Assembly: GCA_964366335.1 (NCBI GenBank)
Contig: CAYITQ010000004.1
Coordinates: 1 to 39,076 of the forward strand
Direction of reading: 5' to 3'
Length of the DNA stretch: 39,076 nt
DNA from: JACRNA01 sp964366335
GTDB taxonomy: Bacteria; Patescibacteriota; Microgenomatia; CAZETR01; Amesbacteraceae
The notes beneath the pieces were generated by a model. It made no database searches. It was not told the DNA's origin and worked only from the letters and a program-made list of their open reading frames with translations. Below, one piece after another: positions 7,313 through 14,167 of this stretch (position 1 is its first letter; each line of letters begins with the position of its first letter). The position numbers were made by a program, and so were the translations under genes.

Positions 7313-7774
7313 ATGTTAGAACTTCCCCACGTCCTAGTTGGAGCAGCGATTGCAACATCGGTCTCAAACCCGGTGCTAGCTTTCCCTTTGGCGTTGGCTT
7401 CGCATTTTATTACTGACTATATCCCCCACTGGAATCCGCATATCAATACCGAAATTAAAAAATACGGTTCAATTACCCAAAAATCACTTTTGATATTAGC
7501 CGCCGATTCAGGCGGCGCTTTAGTTTTGGGGGCCTCAATTGCCTATCTCAAATCCCAATCTCTGTCTCAATTCTTGGTCATTATGGCTTGTTGTCTGATG
7601 GCTGTTCTCCCCGATGTCTTGGAAATTCCTTATTATTTTTTCAAACAAAAAATCAAATGGATGGAAGATTTGATTACCTTCCAACGCAGTCATCAGTGGA
7701 ATGTCCCGGTTTTGTGGGGAATGCTCGCTCAAATTATCGTTTCGCTAGGGGCTTTGTTTATAATTTTTATTTGA
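7313..7774 (+). CDS. Membrane-bound metal-dependent hydrolase-like protein (DUF457/YdjM type)
   Basis: 153 aa. MLELPHVLVGAAIA with an early His, then ALASHFITDYIPHWNPH (His/Asp cluster, about residues 29-43), then hydrophobic helices, ALPD and RSHQWNVPVLWG. Early His, HF-x-x-D-x-x-PHW and a late RSHQ are the pattern of this small membrane family thought to bind a metal. A TAAAAT box lies 8 nt before the start; it is divergent from the Lgt-like gene with only 16 nt between the two starts, so the two promoters overlap. Its 3' end overlaps efp by 8 nt. Confidence 0.7.
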   Translation: MLELPHVLVGAAIATSVSNPVLAFPLALASHFITDYIPHWNPHINTEIKKYGSITQKSLLILAADSGGALVLGASIAYLKSQSLSQFLVIMACCLMAVLPDVLEIPYYFFKQKIKWMEDLITFQRSHQWNVPVLWGMLAQIIVSLGALFIIFI

Positions 7775-8333
7775 CTCTCTCAGCATAAGAACCATCTCTA
7801 GTATCCACTAAAATTCTTTCGCCTTCATTAATAAATAAGGGTACGCGGACGGACATCCCATTGTCCAATTTTGCAGATTTATACATGTTGGCAGCACTAT
7901 TGCCTTTGATTCCGGGATCGGTCTCGACAATCGTAAATTCCATTTTGGGCGGAAGCTCGATCCAGAGTGGCCGATCTTCCCAAAATAAAATATTGACCAA
8001 AACATTTTCTTGAAGATATTGTTTCTCACTACTCACTACATCACTACTTATTCCTATTTGTTCAAAGGTCTTAGGGTCCATAAAAACAAAGTTCTGACCA
8101 TCTTTATAAAGATATTGCATTGGCCGTCTGGTGGTAATTGTCTCCTCGACCCGGGCCGAATTGATAAAACTCTTGTCTGTGGTTGCTCCGGTCAACAAAT
8201 TTTTGGCTTTAATTTTGATGGTTGCTGATCCCCGGCCCATCTTGATATGCTCATATTTTTGAGTAATATACAGCTGTCCGTCCATCAAAAACGTCATCCC
8301 ATTTCTCAAGTCTTGTACCGGTATCATTGCCAT
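7767..8333 (-). CDS. efp: Translation elongation factor P, Arg at the tip position
   Basis: 188 aa, full length with KOW-like N-domain, OB domains II and III. EF-P rescues ribosomes stalled at polyproline. The conserved loop reads EHIKMGRGSA: position 34 is Arg (Lys34 in E. coli is beta-lysylated; the equivalent Arg in EarP organisms is rhamnosylated) and the usual preceding Pro is Met. The C-terminal domain is normal (SVRVPLFINEGERILVDTRDGSYAER). A 7-bp repeat is embedded around residues SSDVVSSEK. No modification enzyme gene is seen in the window. Confidence 0.95.
   Translation of the reverse strand: MAMIPVQDLRNGMTFLMDGQLYITQKYEHIKMGRGSATIKIKAKNLLTGATTDKSFINSARVEETITTRRPMQYLYKDGQNFVFMDPKTFEQIGISSDVVSSEKQYLQENVLVNILFWEDRPLWIELPPKMEFTIVETDPGIKGNSAANMYKSAKLDNGMSVRVPLFINEGERILVDTRDGSYAERVK
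8027..8048. repeat. 7-bp repeat (unit CACTACT) inside efp
   Basis: CACTACT at 8027, CACTACA at 8034, then one extra T and CACTACT at 8042. It encodes SSDVVSS in EF-P. Confidence 0.6.
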
Positions 8334-8357
8334 AATAAAAGCATTTTACTACAAATC

Positions 8358-8771
8358 TTAATTTCTGAATATCACTGTTTTTTTGTGTTTGCTGTCCAGG
8401 AGTAAACTAAATTTATCTTCAAATATATCTTTTCTACCAAGAAGTAGCGGTGAAAACTTATTTTTTGTCTCCACTGCACTTGATTTGATATTTAAAATTT
8501 CAGTTCCGATTTTTATTTCTAATTGTATATCCCAAGTTTTTACAGAAAATCCACCTACCCCATAGGTATTACTGACTTTCAGATTCTTTTTATCGATTCC
8601 AAATGCAGGCAATAATATATCTGGGATAGTAGTAATGTCAGCCCCTGTATCAACCAGAAATTCTAAATCCTGCCAACCAAGAATACTTTTTACTTGTAAC
8701 CGAACAACAGGATAAAATAATTTACCGATTCCCTCAATTAAACCATAGTCAAATGGAAATTCTAAAGACAT
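8358..8771 (-). CDS. Retropepsin-like aspartic protease
   Basis: 137 aa, a single-domain aspartyl protease. The catalytic motif FLVDTGADITTIP lies at about residues 37-49 and a late hydrophobic LLLGRKDIFED corresponds to the second flap-side strand (I/L-L-G-R/x). Such proteins act as homodimers. No signal peptide or membrane anchor, so probably cytoplasmic. Its start overlaps the small upstream gene by 23 nt. A second retropepsin-like gene occurs at 21691. Confidence 0.85.
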   Translation of the reverse strand: MSLEFPFDYGLIEGIGKLFYPVVRLQVKSILGWQDLEFLVDTGADITTIPDILLPAFGIDKKNLKVSNTYGVGGFSVKTWDIQLEIKIGTEILNIKSSAVETKNKFSPLLLGRKDIFEDKFSLLLDSKHKKTVIFRN

Positions 8772-8946
8772 AGCGGGTATTTGGCTCCGGAAGCCAACCG
8801 ATAACTATATCTTTATTACCTCCTACTTTTTTGAACAAAATATCGATGCGCTTATTATGTGCCAAAACTCTACCGGTTTTAATATTACGGGCAATATAAC
8901 CAGGACCGTATTTTTTTATGAGTGGTGTGAGATTTCTTGGTTTCAT
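8749..8946 (-). CDS. Small conserved protein (DUF5678-like), unknown role
   Basis: 65 aa from ATG 8944-8946, chosen because TATAAT lies 7 nt upstream. Sequence features: KKYGPGYIARNIKTGRVLAH, an acidic-free basic protein ending GWLPEPNTRYVF. The layout (GxYIA...GRVLAHxKxxDxLFKK) recalls small DUF5678-type proteins that are often beside retropepsins in CPR genomes; this family call is from memory and tentative. Overlaps the protease gene, so likely co-translated. Confidence 0.65.
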   Translation of the reverse strand: MKPRNLTPLIKKYGPGYIARNIKTGRVLAHNKRIDILFKKVGGNKDIVIGWLPEPNTRYVFRISI

Positions 8947-8953
8947 ATTCTTA

Positions 8954-8959
8954 ATTATA
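8954..8959 (-). promoter_or_regulatory. -10 box TATAAT for the 8749-8946/protease operon
   Basis: TATAAT on the minus strand, 7 nt before the ATG; no clear -35. Leaderless spacing. Confidence 0.55.
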
Positions 8960-9004
8960 CACCCGCTTTGCAATCAATTTAAAACAGGTTAAAATAAACA
9001 TATT

Positions 9005-9088
9005 GCCGGGGTGGCGGAATGGTATACGCGCGAGTCTCAAAAACTCGTGAGCCAAAAGCTCGTGTGGGTTCGACTCCCTCTCTCGGCA
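9005..9088 (+). tRNA. tRNA-Leu (anticodon CAA)
   Basis: Acceptor GCCGGGG pairs with TCTCGGC (two G-T pairs). D arm GCGGAATGGTATACGC, anticodon stem CGAGT/ACTCG around loop CTCAAAA giving CAA, a long variable arm (TGAGCCAAAAGCTCG) as in class II tRNAs, and T arm GGG-TTCGACT-CCC. Discriminator A at 9088; no encoded CCA (followed by CAAG). Decodes UUG. Confidence 0.92.
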
Positions 9089-9147
9089 CAAGTCGTGAGG
9101 GTTCCCCGCCTGCAAAAGCTTCCCGCTTTAGCGGGATGCGGGCAGGG

Positions 9148-9170
9148 ACTCCCTCTCCCGGCACAAAGTG
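9148..9170 (+). repeat. Partial duplication of the tRNA-Leu 3' end
   Basis: The 20 bases GACTCCCTCTCCCGGCACAA match the tRNA-Leu tail at 9072-9091 in 19 of 20 positions. The copy is also the right arm of a long imperfect hairpin with GAGGGTTCCCCGCC at about 9097-9110, whose inner part is the palindrome TCCCGC-TTTA-GCGGGA (9121-9136). Confidence 0.7.
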
Positions 9171-9173
9171 TGC

Positions 9174-9179
9174 TATAAT
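9174..9179 (+). promoter_or_regulatory. -10 box TATAAT
   Basis: TATAAT with 7 nt to ATG 9187, the same geometry as yebC and others. Confidence 0.55.
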
Positions 9180-9186
9180 CGCAAAC

Positions 9187-9399
9187 ATGAACCCTATCAA
9201 TGTAGTTGCCCAATTATATATAGCGGCGGTAAAAGGAGATCCAGAAGCTATTTTACTCCTTAAAATTCATGAAGCTGAGCAACTTGCTGAGATTAAAAAT
9301 TTAGAATTAGAATTACAGATAACGACCATACAGAATATTACTAATATAGGAACACAAATAATTGCCGGACAAGTAGAAGGAATGGCCAGAAGAAAATAA
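9187..9399 (+). CDS. Small amphipathic protein, unknown
   Basis: 70 aa, starting MNPINVVAQLYIAAVKGDPEA. Helix-rich with a Glu/Leu repeat (HEAEQLAEIKNLELELQITTIQN) followed by a Gly-containing hydrophobic stretch and basic end GMARRK. Start decided by TATAAT 7 nt upstream. A longer reading through the tRNA-Leu gene is rejected. No recognised family; a small orphan gene between tRNA-tail fragments. Confidence 0.5.
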   Translation: MNPINVVAQLYIAAVKGDPEAILLLKIHEAEQLAEIKNLELELQITTIQNITNIGTQIIAGQVEGMARRK

Positions 9400-9423
9400 C
9401 ATCCTGCCCCGCTTTGTGGGATG

Positions 9424-9451
9424 GCGGTTCGAATTTGTCTTTCTGCACCAG
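9424..9451 (+). pseudogene. tRNA 3'-end remnant (T arm, acceptor strand and CCA)
   Basis: GGCGGTTCGAATTTGTC can fold as a T arm with three G-T pairs, followed by TTTCTGC, discriminator A and CCA. No matching 5' acceptor strand, D arm or anticodon stem lies upstream, where a protein gene ends 24 nt away. Probably a fragment left by past recombination at a tRNA. Confidence 0.45.
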
Positions 9452-9465
9452 AATGACCCATGTGA

Positions 9466-9471
9466 TAGAAT
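9466..9471 (+). promoter_or_regulatory. -10 box TAGAAT
   Basis: TAGAAT with 7 nt to ATG 9479. Confidence 0.45.
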
Positions 9472-9478
9472 CTGGTTA

Positions 9479-9895
9479 ATGACTGAGCCGTTTTTTAATA
9501 ATATCAAATTGCTTAATGGTGGTGAAACATTTGGAATTGGTATGGCAACAAGGTGCTATAACGCTTTATATGTTTTAATTAGCACCAGAGAATATCTCCA
9601 ACAAGCACTACTTAACTCCTCCGAGACAATCAATGATGCTCTAGACTTATTACAACTCATTGAAACAACAGATGAAGATTGCCCCCTACCCCCATATCCG
9701 TATGGTCAATTACCCAATACACATCTGTATATTCCAAATTCAACTCTATTAGCTCTTAGAAAAGCGCTTGCTGATGAACCAAATCTTCTTTATGAAGCTC
9801 CTTTTCATAGTGGTGGAAATTATGTGGCTTTTGGACCTAAAATGATGGCCTCGATTACCTTTGCTCTATCCACTTTAGAATTTGATAAAACATAA
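9479..9895 (+). CDS. Hypothetical protein
   Basis: 138 aa starting MTEPFFNNIKLLNGGETFGIG. Mixed alpha protein with no signal peptide: helices around ATRCYNALYVLISTREYLQQ and INDALDLLQLIETTDEDC, a proline-rich loop (CPLPPYPYGQLPNT), then LALRKALADEP. I recognise no family. Start selected by the leaderless -10 box; the membrane protein gene begins 1 nt after its stop, so the two are co-transcribed. Confidence 0.6.
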   Translation: MTEPFFNNIKLLNGGETFGIGMATRCYNALYVLISTREYLQQALLNSSETINDALDLLQLIETTDEDCPLPPYPYGQLPNTHLYIPNSTLLALRKALADEPNLLYEAPFHSGGNYVAFGPKMMASITFALSTLEFDKT

Positions 9896-9896
9896 A

Positions 9897-10289
9897 ATGA
9901 AACTATTTAATTGGTTGGGAAAATTTGTTTGGTGGATTATTAAATCCATCATTGGATTTGTGGTCATGAATATCATTATCACAGTTTTGGTGATAGTTTT
10001 GGTTTGGAAATTTGTGTTACCGCATACACCCGACGGTTATCAGCCCAGTGTCAGCGATATCCAAAAAGCTTATCAGACTTTTTCAGATTTATCTTCCGGA
10101 AAGACCCAATTAACTCCAGACCAAATGATAAAACTAGAACCTCTGGCTGGGGATATCCAAAACCCTGCCAATTTAGCAAAAGCTTTGTATATAATTGATC
10201 CGGTGACATTCAAACATACTGATTACTGGACAGCTCTACTGACAAAATTAGTCCCTCTTTATTCCCGTCTTTTGCCTTCCATAGAATAA
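9897..10289 (+). CDS. Single-pass membrane protein, unknown
   Basis: 130 aa from ATG 9897. One long N-terminal transmembrane segment (about residues 12-40, IIKSIIGFVVMNIIITVLVIVLVW in pieces) and a C-terminal soluble domain rich in helices, probably outside the cell. Starts directly after the preceding stop; its 3' end overlaps the convergent dnaB gene by 31 nt. No family recognised. Confidence 0.6.
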   Translation: MKLFNWLGKFVWWIIKSIIGFVVMNIIITVLVIVLVWKFVLPHTPDGYQPSVSDIQKAYQTFSDLSSGKTQLTPDQMIKLEPLAGDIQNPANLAKALYIIDPVTFKHTDYWTALLTKLVPLYSRLLPSIE

Positions 10290-11578
10290 AATCTGATCCG
10301 GTCGCCGCGGAAACGAAGCTTAATAGAGCGCAGTGGGCCATTCCGGTGTTTGGCAATATCCAGTGTCATATTTTCCATATCTTCCTCATCCTCCCGCCAC
10401 ATAAACATGACCACGTCCGCATCTTGCTCAATCGAGCCTGACTCACGTAAATCTGACAACTGGGGTCTCTTTACTCCCCTTTGTTCTACTTGCCTGGATA
10501 ATTGAGCCACAGCCAAGACAGGAACTTTCAGTTCCCGGGCCAAATTTTTGAGTCCTTGAGAAATTTCACCCACTTCTTGAACCCGGTTATCATAACTTTT
10601 TGACCCGCGGGCCAATTGAAGATAATCAACTACAATTAATTTCAGTCCGTGTTCAGCCTGAAGCCGGCGGGCTTTAGTGCGCATTTCCAAAATAGACATC
10701 CCGGGAGTATCATCAATATAAATGGGGGTTTCGTAGAGTTCGCCCATGGCATCAGATAGCTTGGTAAACTCATCCTCGTCCAGATGTCCTGTCTTGAGTT
10801 TCCAGGCATCTATGTCCGCCTGAGCGACCAGGAGGCGGTCCATCAGCTCCTCCTTGCTCATTTCCAGAGAGAAAAATCCCACCGGTAATTTTTGATTAAA
10901 GGCGGCGTTTCGGCAAATATTCAGAGCAAGTGCGGTCTTTCCGATTCCAGGCCTAGCCGCCAGTATTAACAGATTTGAGTCCTGCATACCAGCCAATGTA
11001 TCATCCAAATCAGTAAAACCCGTGGCCACCCCGCGCAGAGATCCTGCTGTTTTATGTAATTCGTCCAGCCGGTCAAAGGACTCGGCCAGAATATCTTTGA
11101 TAGGAATAAAGACTTGCGATAAATGTTGCTGAGACAATGAAAAGACGCGGGATTCAGCCGCGTCCAAAATTTGCTTTATTTCCTGACCTTCGTCAAATCC
11201 CATGTCCATGAGCATCCCCGCTGTCGATATCAACATTCTTTTGGTATATGAATCTTTGATGGCATGGCCATATGACGCGGCGTGTGATGCGGTGGGAACC
11301 CCGTTTACCAATTCTTTGAGATATTCCATGCCCCCGATATCCTCGAGGGTTTTGGCATTCTTTAATTTTTCAGCGACTGTCACTACATCTACCGGCTCGC
11401 GTTGTTGGTACAGAGAAACGACGGCGGAAAAGATTTTTTGATGCCGGTCTTCATAAAAATATTCCGGATGCAAAAACTCGACTACCGCTACTACCGCATC
11501 GCGGTCCAACAAAACTGAACCCAATACTGATTTTTCGGCTTCTGTGGAATGAGGAGGTATCCTTATCTTACTGTCCAT
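10259..11578 (-). CDS. dnaB: Replicative DNA helicase DnaB
   Basis: 439 aa. N-terminal DnaB domain (STEAEKSVLGSVLLD, about residues 11-110), linker, then the RecA-like motor: Walker A ARPGIGKTALALN (Gly211-Thr215), FSLEMS, Walker B region LIVVDYLQLARG, and arginine-finger region AQLSRQVEQR with DLRESGSIEQDADVV. Hexameric 5'-3' helicase of the replication fork. No intein. TAAATT lies 6 nt before the ATG, and the MBL-like gene ends 12 nt upstream. Confidence 0.96.
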   Translation of the reverse strand: MDSKIRIPPHSTEAEKSVLGSVLLDRDAVVAVVEFLHPEYFYEDRHQKIFSAVVSLYQQREPVDVVTVAEKLKNAKTLEDIGGMEYLKELVNGVPTASHAASYGHAIKDSYTKRMLISTAGMLMDMGFDEGQEIKQILDAAESRVFSLSQQHLSQVFIPIKDILAESFDRLDELHKTAGSLRGVATGFTDLDDTLAGMQDSNLLILAARPGIGKTALALNICRNAAFNQKLPVGFFSLEMSKEELMDRLLVAQADIDAWKLKTGHLDEDEFTKLSDAMGELYETPIYIDDTPGMSILEMRTKARRLQAEHGLKLIVVDYLQLARGSKSYDNRVQEVGEISQGLKNLARELKVPVLAVAQLSRQVEQRGVKRPQLSDLRESGSIEQDADVVMFMWREDEEDMENMTLDIAKHRNGPLRSIKLRFRGDRIRFYSMEGKRRE

Positions 11579-11590
11579 GCAGGCAATTTA

Positions 11591-12031
11591 CTACTTTGAT
11601 GTCAAAACTACAACCTGCAATTCCTGGGGTAATTTTTCCGAAGTCACTGAATATTTCAAAACCGGCTCAGACATGCCTGCTTCCGCTTTGGTTATGACTG
11701 CTACATAGGGATCAGTTTGTTTGGCCAAATCCAATTTTTCAGATACGGTAATATCAATCGGACCCAAAGCATCCAGCAGGTCGCTCGGTAGTTTTTCTTG
11801 TATTTGTGAATTTAAAACACAGATTCTCAAATTCTCTATTTCCACAACATAGATACAAGTCGCAAAAGCCGCTACCCCGATTACCGATACTCCTCCCGCT
11901 TCATATTCACCAGGGCTATCAATAGTAAAGTCTGTACCATCGGGCCGGGTTATTAAAACTCCCCCATCCACTTCGACACTTGCCGATTTATCTTTGAGCT
12001 TTATTTTTCCTTTGTTTATTGAAATATCCAT
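11591..12031 (-). CDS. MBL-fold-like protein lacking metal ligands
   Basis: 146 aa. The beta-rich order with DGTDFTIDSPGEYEAGGVSVIGV and IYVVEIENLRICVLNSQIQEKL resembles COG2220-type metallo-beta-lactamase-fold proteins, in which PGEYE and a glycine turn precede the catalytic core. However HxHxDH and the later His are absent, so a hydrolase activity is unlikely. Small proteins of this kind are frequent in CPR genomes. A TATCTT box lies 8 nt before the start. Followed by dnaB after 12 nt. Confidence 0.55.
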   Translation of the reverse strand: MDISINKGKIKLKDKSASVEVDGGVLITRPDGTDFTIDSPGEYEAGGVSVIGVAAFATCIYVVEIENLRICVLNSQIQEKLPSDLLDALGPIDITVSEKLDLAKQTDPYVAVITKAEAGMSEPVLKYSVTSEKLPQELQVVVLTSK

Positions 12032-12061
12032 GTGTCTTAAAGATACACTATATCATCCGAC

Positions 12062-12090
12062 TTGACAATATGGACTTGACCCGCTATCCT
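12062..12090 (+). promoter_or_regulatory. Promoter TTGACA-17-TATCCT
   Basis: -35 TTGACA at 12062-12067, 17-bp spacer, -10 TATCCT at 12085-12090, 11 nt before the ATG at 12102. Drives the two exported-protein genes. Confidence 0.6.
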
Positions 12091-12101
12091 GAACGTCAGA
12101 T

Positions 12102-12554
12102 ATGAAAAAGGAAGTATTGGTCGCAATCGGGGTTGGCTTCGGTCTGGGGCTGGTCATTACCTTTGGAATCTGGACAGCCAACAAAAGTCTCAAGCAACTT
12201 GGAACTCCAAAGATTGCCGCTTCGCCCCTTCCGGTTTTGTCTTCTCCCTTTCCCACTCCTAACTCAGATACGCCAAAAGTCACCAGTGACCTAACTATTT
12301 CCAGTCCCGAAAATGAAGCTCTGGTCAATAAGAGCAGTCTTTCAGTCACCGGTAAATTTCTTCCCAATTCTGCAGTTGCTATTACTTTTGAAGATGACGA
12401 GACCATTGTCGAAACGGATGCTACCGGAAATTTCAGTGCTGATATAGTTTTGATCGGCGGATATAATACTATTGTAGTCACGGGCATTGATTTTACTACC
12501 GGCGTCGAATCCACTCAGACTCTCGTTGTTACCTATACTACAGCCAAGATATGA
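12102..12554 (+). CDS. Membrane-anchored protein with Ig-like/glucodextranase-B-type domain
   Basis: 150 aa. N-terminal anchor (VLVAIGVGFGLGLVITFGIW, residues 5-24), a Pro/Ser/Thr linker (SPLPVLSSPFPTP), and a C-terminal beta domain: LTISSPENEALVNKSSLSVTGK, AITFEDDETIVETDATGNFSADI, GYNTIVVTGIDF. This is the pattern of bacterial Ig-like or glucodextranase domain B modules (SP-x-(D/E)-G/NEALV...V-x-G). Surface-exposed. Its stop overlaps the next start by 4 nt. Confidence 0.7.
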   Translation: MKKEVLVAIGVGFGLGLVITFGIWTANKSLKQLGTPKIAASPLPVLSSPFPTPNSDTPKVTSDLTISSPENEALVNKSSLSVTGKFLPNSAVAITFEDDETIVETDATGNFSADIVLIGGYNTIVVTGIDFTTGVESTQTLVVTYTTAKI

Positions 12555-13153
12555 AAAAGCTTATCACCCTAATCACCCTTATCTCCCTTATCTCCCTTAT
12601 CTCCCCAATGCCGTCTTTCGCAGCCACAGATAGTGCTATTTTAAACGCCGTCAAAGATAAAGTCGCAGCTGAGATTGCTGATATTAAATTAGCTGTCGCC
12701 AAAAAAGCCTATGTGGGTAATGTGACGGCAAAATCAGAAATTGGCTTTAGTTTAGGAACACGAACGGTAGTGGTTACTCCGGAAGCAACTATCAAAAACG
12801 GATCTACTGAGTTGACTTTAAAAGATATTAAAGTGGGTGACTTTGTAATCGCCATGGGTGATGTGGATTCTGCAGGAAATCTGACTGGCAAGAGAATATT
12901 AATAGTCACCAAAAGTCCTGAAGACAAACGCAAAGCCATGGTTTTTACAGTTAGCAAGACCGGCACAAGTTCTCTGGCTGTAGAGAATCTCAAGAAAGAA
13001 GCCTGGACGGTAAAGATTTCGTCCGATACCGGATATACTGCAAAGACTAAACTGGTCAATATCGAATCTGGTGACAAAATAGTGGTCATCGGTTCTCTGG
13101 CCTCCACTCCTTCCACTTTCAATGCCCTGAAAATCCACAAGTTGACAAAATAA
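12551..13153 (+). CDS. Secreted beta-rich protein (DUF5666-like), signal peptide built of 9-bp repeats
   Basis: 200 aa. Signal peptide: MKK, a hydrophobic core made of LIT, LIT, LIS, LIS, LIS triplets, then PMPSFA-A cleavage site. The mature part carries two similar beta modules with the V-x-P-x-T-x-I-K/T...GD-x-V-x-x-x-G pattern (VVTPEATIKNGS...KVGDFVIAMGD and TVKISSDTGYTAKT...ESGDKIVVIGS), as in DUF5666-type proteins. Translationally coupled to the preceding gene. Function unknown, likely cell surface. Confidence 0.7.
   Translation: MKKLITLITLISLISLISPMPSFAATDSAILNAVKDKVAAEIADIKLAVAKKAYVGNVTAKSEIGFSLGTRTVVVTPEATIKNGSTELTLKDIKVGDFVIAMGDVDSAGNLTGKRILIVTKSPEDKRKAMVFTVSKTGTSSLAVENLKKEAWTVKISSDTGYTAKTKLVNIESGDKIVVIGSLASTPSTFNALKIHKLTK
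12560..12604 (+). repeat. 9-bp tandem repeat encoding the signal-peptide core, 5 units
   Basis: Units CTTATCACC, CTAATCACC, then CTTATCTCC three times identical, starting 12560, 12569, 12578, 12587 and 12596. In frame (9 = 3 codons), each adds Leu-Ile-Thr/Ser. Confidence 0.85.
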
Positions 13154-13175
13154 TATTGTGCTAAACTAGATTTAT

Positions 13176-13508
13176 ATGTGGGAAGTGAGTTTGTTTACTT
13201 CAAGTCTTGGCAGATCACCAGTAAAAGACTTCTTATTGCAATTACAGAGTGGTCAAAGGGGGAAAGTTACAAATTGCCTTAAATTACTGAAAGAATTTGG
13301 TCCAGGTTTAAGAGTACCTCACTCAAAAAAGCTCAGTGGTTATAGGAACTTATTTGAACTAAGAACTTCTGGAAAGTCCCCTGTTAGACTTTTTTATACT
13401 AATTATCAGAGGGGTTTTATAATTCTTCATGTTTTCATAAAGAAAAGCAATAAAACTCCGATTGGCGAAATTAATATTGCGGTAAAGAGAATTTCACTCT
13501 TGACATAG
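13176..13508 (+). CDS. RelE/HigB-type toxin (Gp49-like)
   Basis: 110 aa. Typical HigB/Gp49 layout: SLGRSPVKDFLLQL near the N-terminus, GPGLRVPHSKKLSGYRNLFELRTSGKSPVRLFYTN in the middle, and IILHVFIKKSNKTPIGEINIA at the end. These toxins cleave mRNA on the ribosome. TAAACT lies 8 nt before the start. Toxin-first order with the XRE antitoxin 26 nt downstream, as in HigBA. Confidence 0.85.
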   Translation: MWEVSLFTSSLGRSPVKDFLLQLQSGQRGKVTNCLKLLKEFGPGLRVPHSKKLSGYRNLFELRTSGKSPVRLFYTNYQRGFIILHVFIKKSNKTPIGEINIAVKRISLLT

Positions 13509-13535
13509 GGCACAATCTATGTCATATTTGACATA
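13501..13535 (+). promoter_or_regulatory. Probable HigA operator: three alternating copies of TGACATA
   Basis: TGACATA (13501-13507), TATGTCA (13518-13524) and TGACATA (13529-13535) alternate in orientation, making two inverted repeats with spacers of 10 and 4 nt. The block spans the toxin stop codon and reaches the antitoxin ATG, with CATATT 6 nt before that ATG. Confidence 0.5.
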
Positions 13536-13816
13536 TGAAACATGTTTCGTTTGATGATTTAGAAAAAGAATGGTTGAAAGATCCTGAATTTGTTAAGGAA
13601 CTCGCAAAACTCGAGCCAGAATATCAGTTGGCCAGAAGTTTGATTAACGCCAGAATCAAGAAAAATCTTACTCAAACTCAAATTGCCAAGAAAGCAAAAA
13701 CCGACCAAGCTACTATCTCCAGACTTGAATCAGGAGTTTCAAAACCTTCTATTTCTCTACTTCAAAAAGTCGCCGCTGCTCTGGGTGCTCGCCTTTCAAT
13801 TCGCTTCGAAATCTGA
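13535..13816 (+). CDS. HigA-type XRE antitoxin
   Basis: 93 aa. N-terminal acidic helix (DDLEKEWLKDPEFVKELAKLEPEY) that should bind toxin, followed by a Cro/C1 helix-turn-helix: RIKKNLTQTQIAKKAKTDQATISRLESGVSKPSISLLQKVAAALG. Expected to neutralise the upstream RelE-type toxin and repress the locus. Its 3' end overlaps the convergent gene at 13796 by 21 nt. Confidence 0.88.
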   Translation: MKHVSFDDLEKEWLKDPEFVKELAKLEPEYQLARSLINARIKKNLTQTQIAKKAKTDQATISRLESGVSKPSISLLQKVAAALGARLSIRFEI

Positions 13817-14164
13817 GTATTCCGTATACAGTTTTTCTTTGTCTATTCGAAGCTTTTCTAGTTGTTGTTCAATATTTTTGGATGCCTCCATTAAGTGAGG
13901 TTTCAATCGAAAATCATTGGCTCTGTTAACTTCCATCCATTGACGCAATAATTGTTTACGGCGGTTTGTCAAAGCTTGAACAATAAATTCAAATTGCATA
14001 AACCGAGACAAAGTATGCCAAACGGGGAATCCCGACAAATACTCGGGGTGATACTCCCCCAACTCAACCGCCTTCTCAAAAGTCATACTTGACGTTATTG
14101 GAATTAGCGGGACATTTGAACCCAAACTTTGCTCCTTTGGTTCGACTTCTTCGGTACTACTCAT
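13796..14164 (-). CDS. Hypothetical helical protein
   Basis: 122 aa. N-terminus is polar (MSSTEEVEPKEQSLG), then EYHPEYLSGFPVWHTLSRFMQFEFIVQALTNRRKQLLRQWMEVN, and a C-terminal coiled coil (ASKNIEQQLEKLRIDKEKLYTEY). No signal peptide or membrane segment. Begins 3 nt after the serine hydrolase stop, so it belongs to that transcript. I recognise no family. Confidence 0.6.
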   Translation of the reverse strand: MSSTEEVEPKEQSLGSNVPLIPITSSMTFEKAVELGEYHPEYLSGFPVWHTLSRFMQFEFIVQALTNRRKQLLRQWMEVNRANDFRLKPHLMEASKNIEQQLEKLRIDKEKLYTEYSDFEAN

Positions 14165-14167
14165 ATC

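Noticed and set aside
9019..9399. Long plus-strand frame beginning inside tRNA-Leu (126 aa)
   Set aside because: Its first third is translated tRNA sequence and hairpin; the supported start is ATG 9187 with a TATAAT box 7 nt upstream.
9424..9451. Complete functional tRNA ending in CCA
   Set aside because: No 5' acceptor strand, D arm or anticodon stem is found in the preceding 70 nt, so only a remnant is reported.
9267..9507. Minus-strand frames reading ...GAERQIRTAIPQSG...
   Set aside because: They are the reverse reading of a tRNA-tail fragment and of the 9187-9399 gene; no promoter or plausible protein.
12053..13140. Two long minus-strand frames opposite the exported-protein genes
   Set aside because: Shadow frames; the plus strand has signal peptide/anchor patterns, a TTGACA-17-TATCCT promoter and an ATGA overlap.
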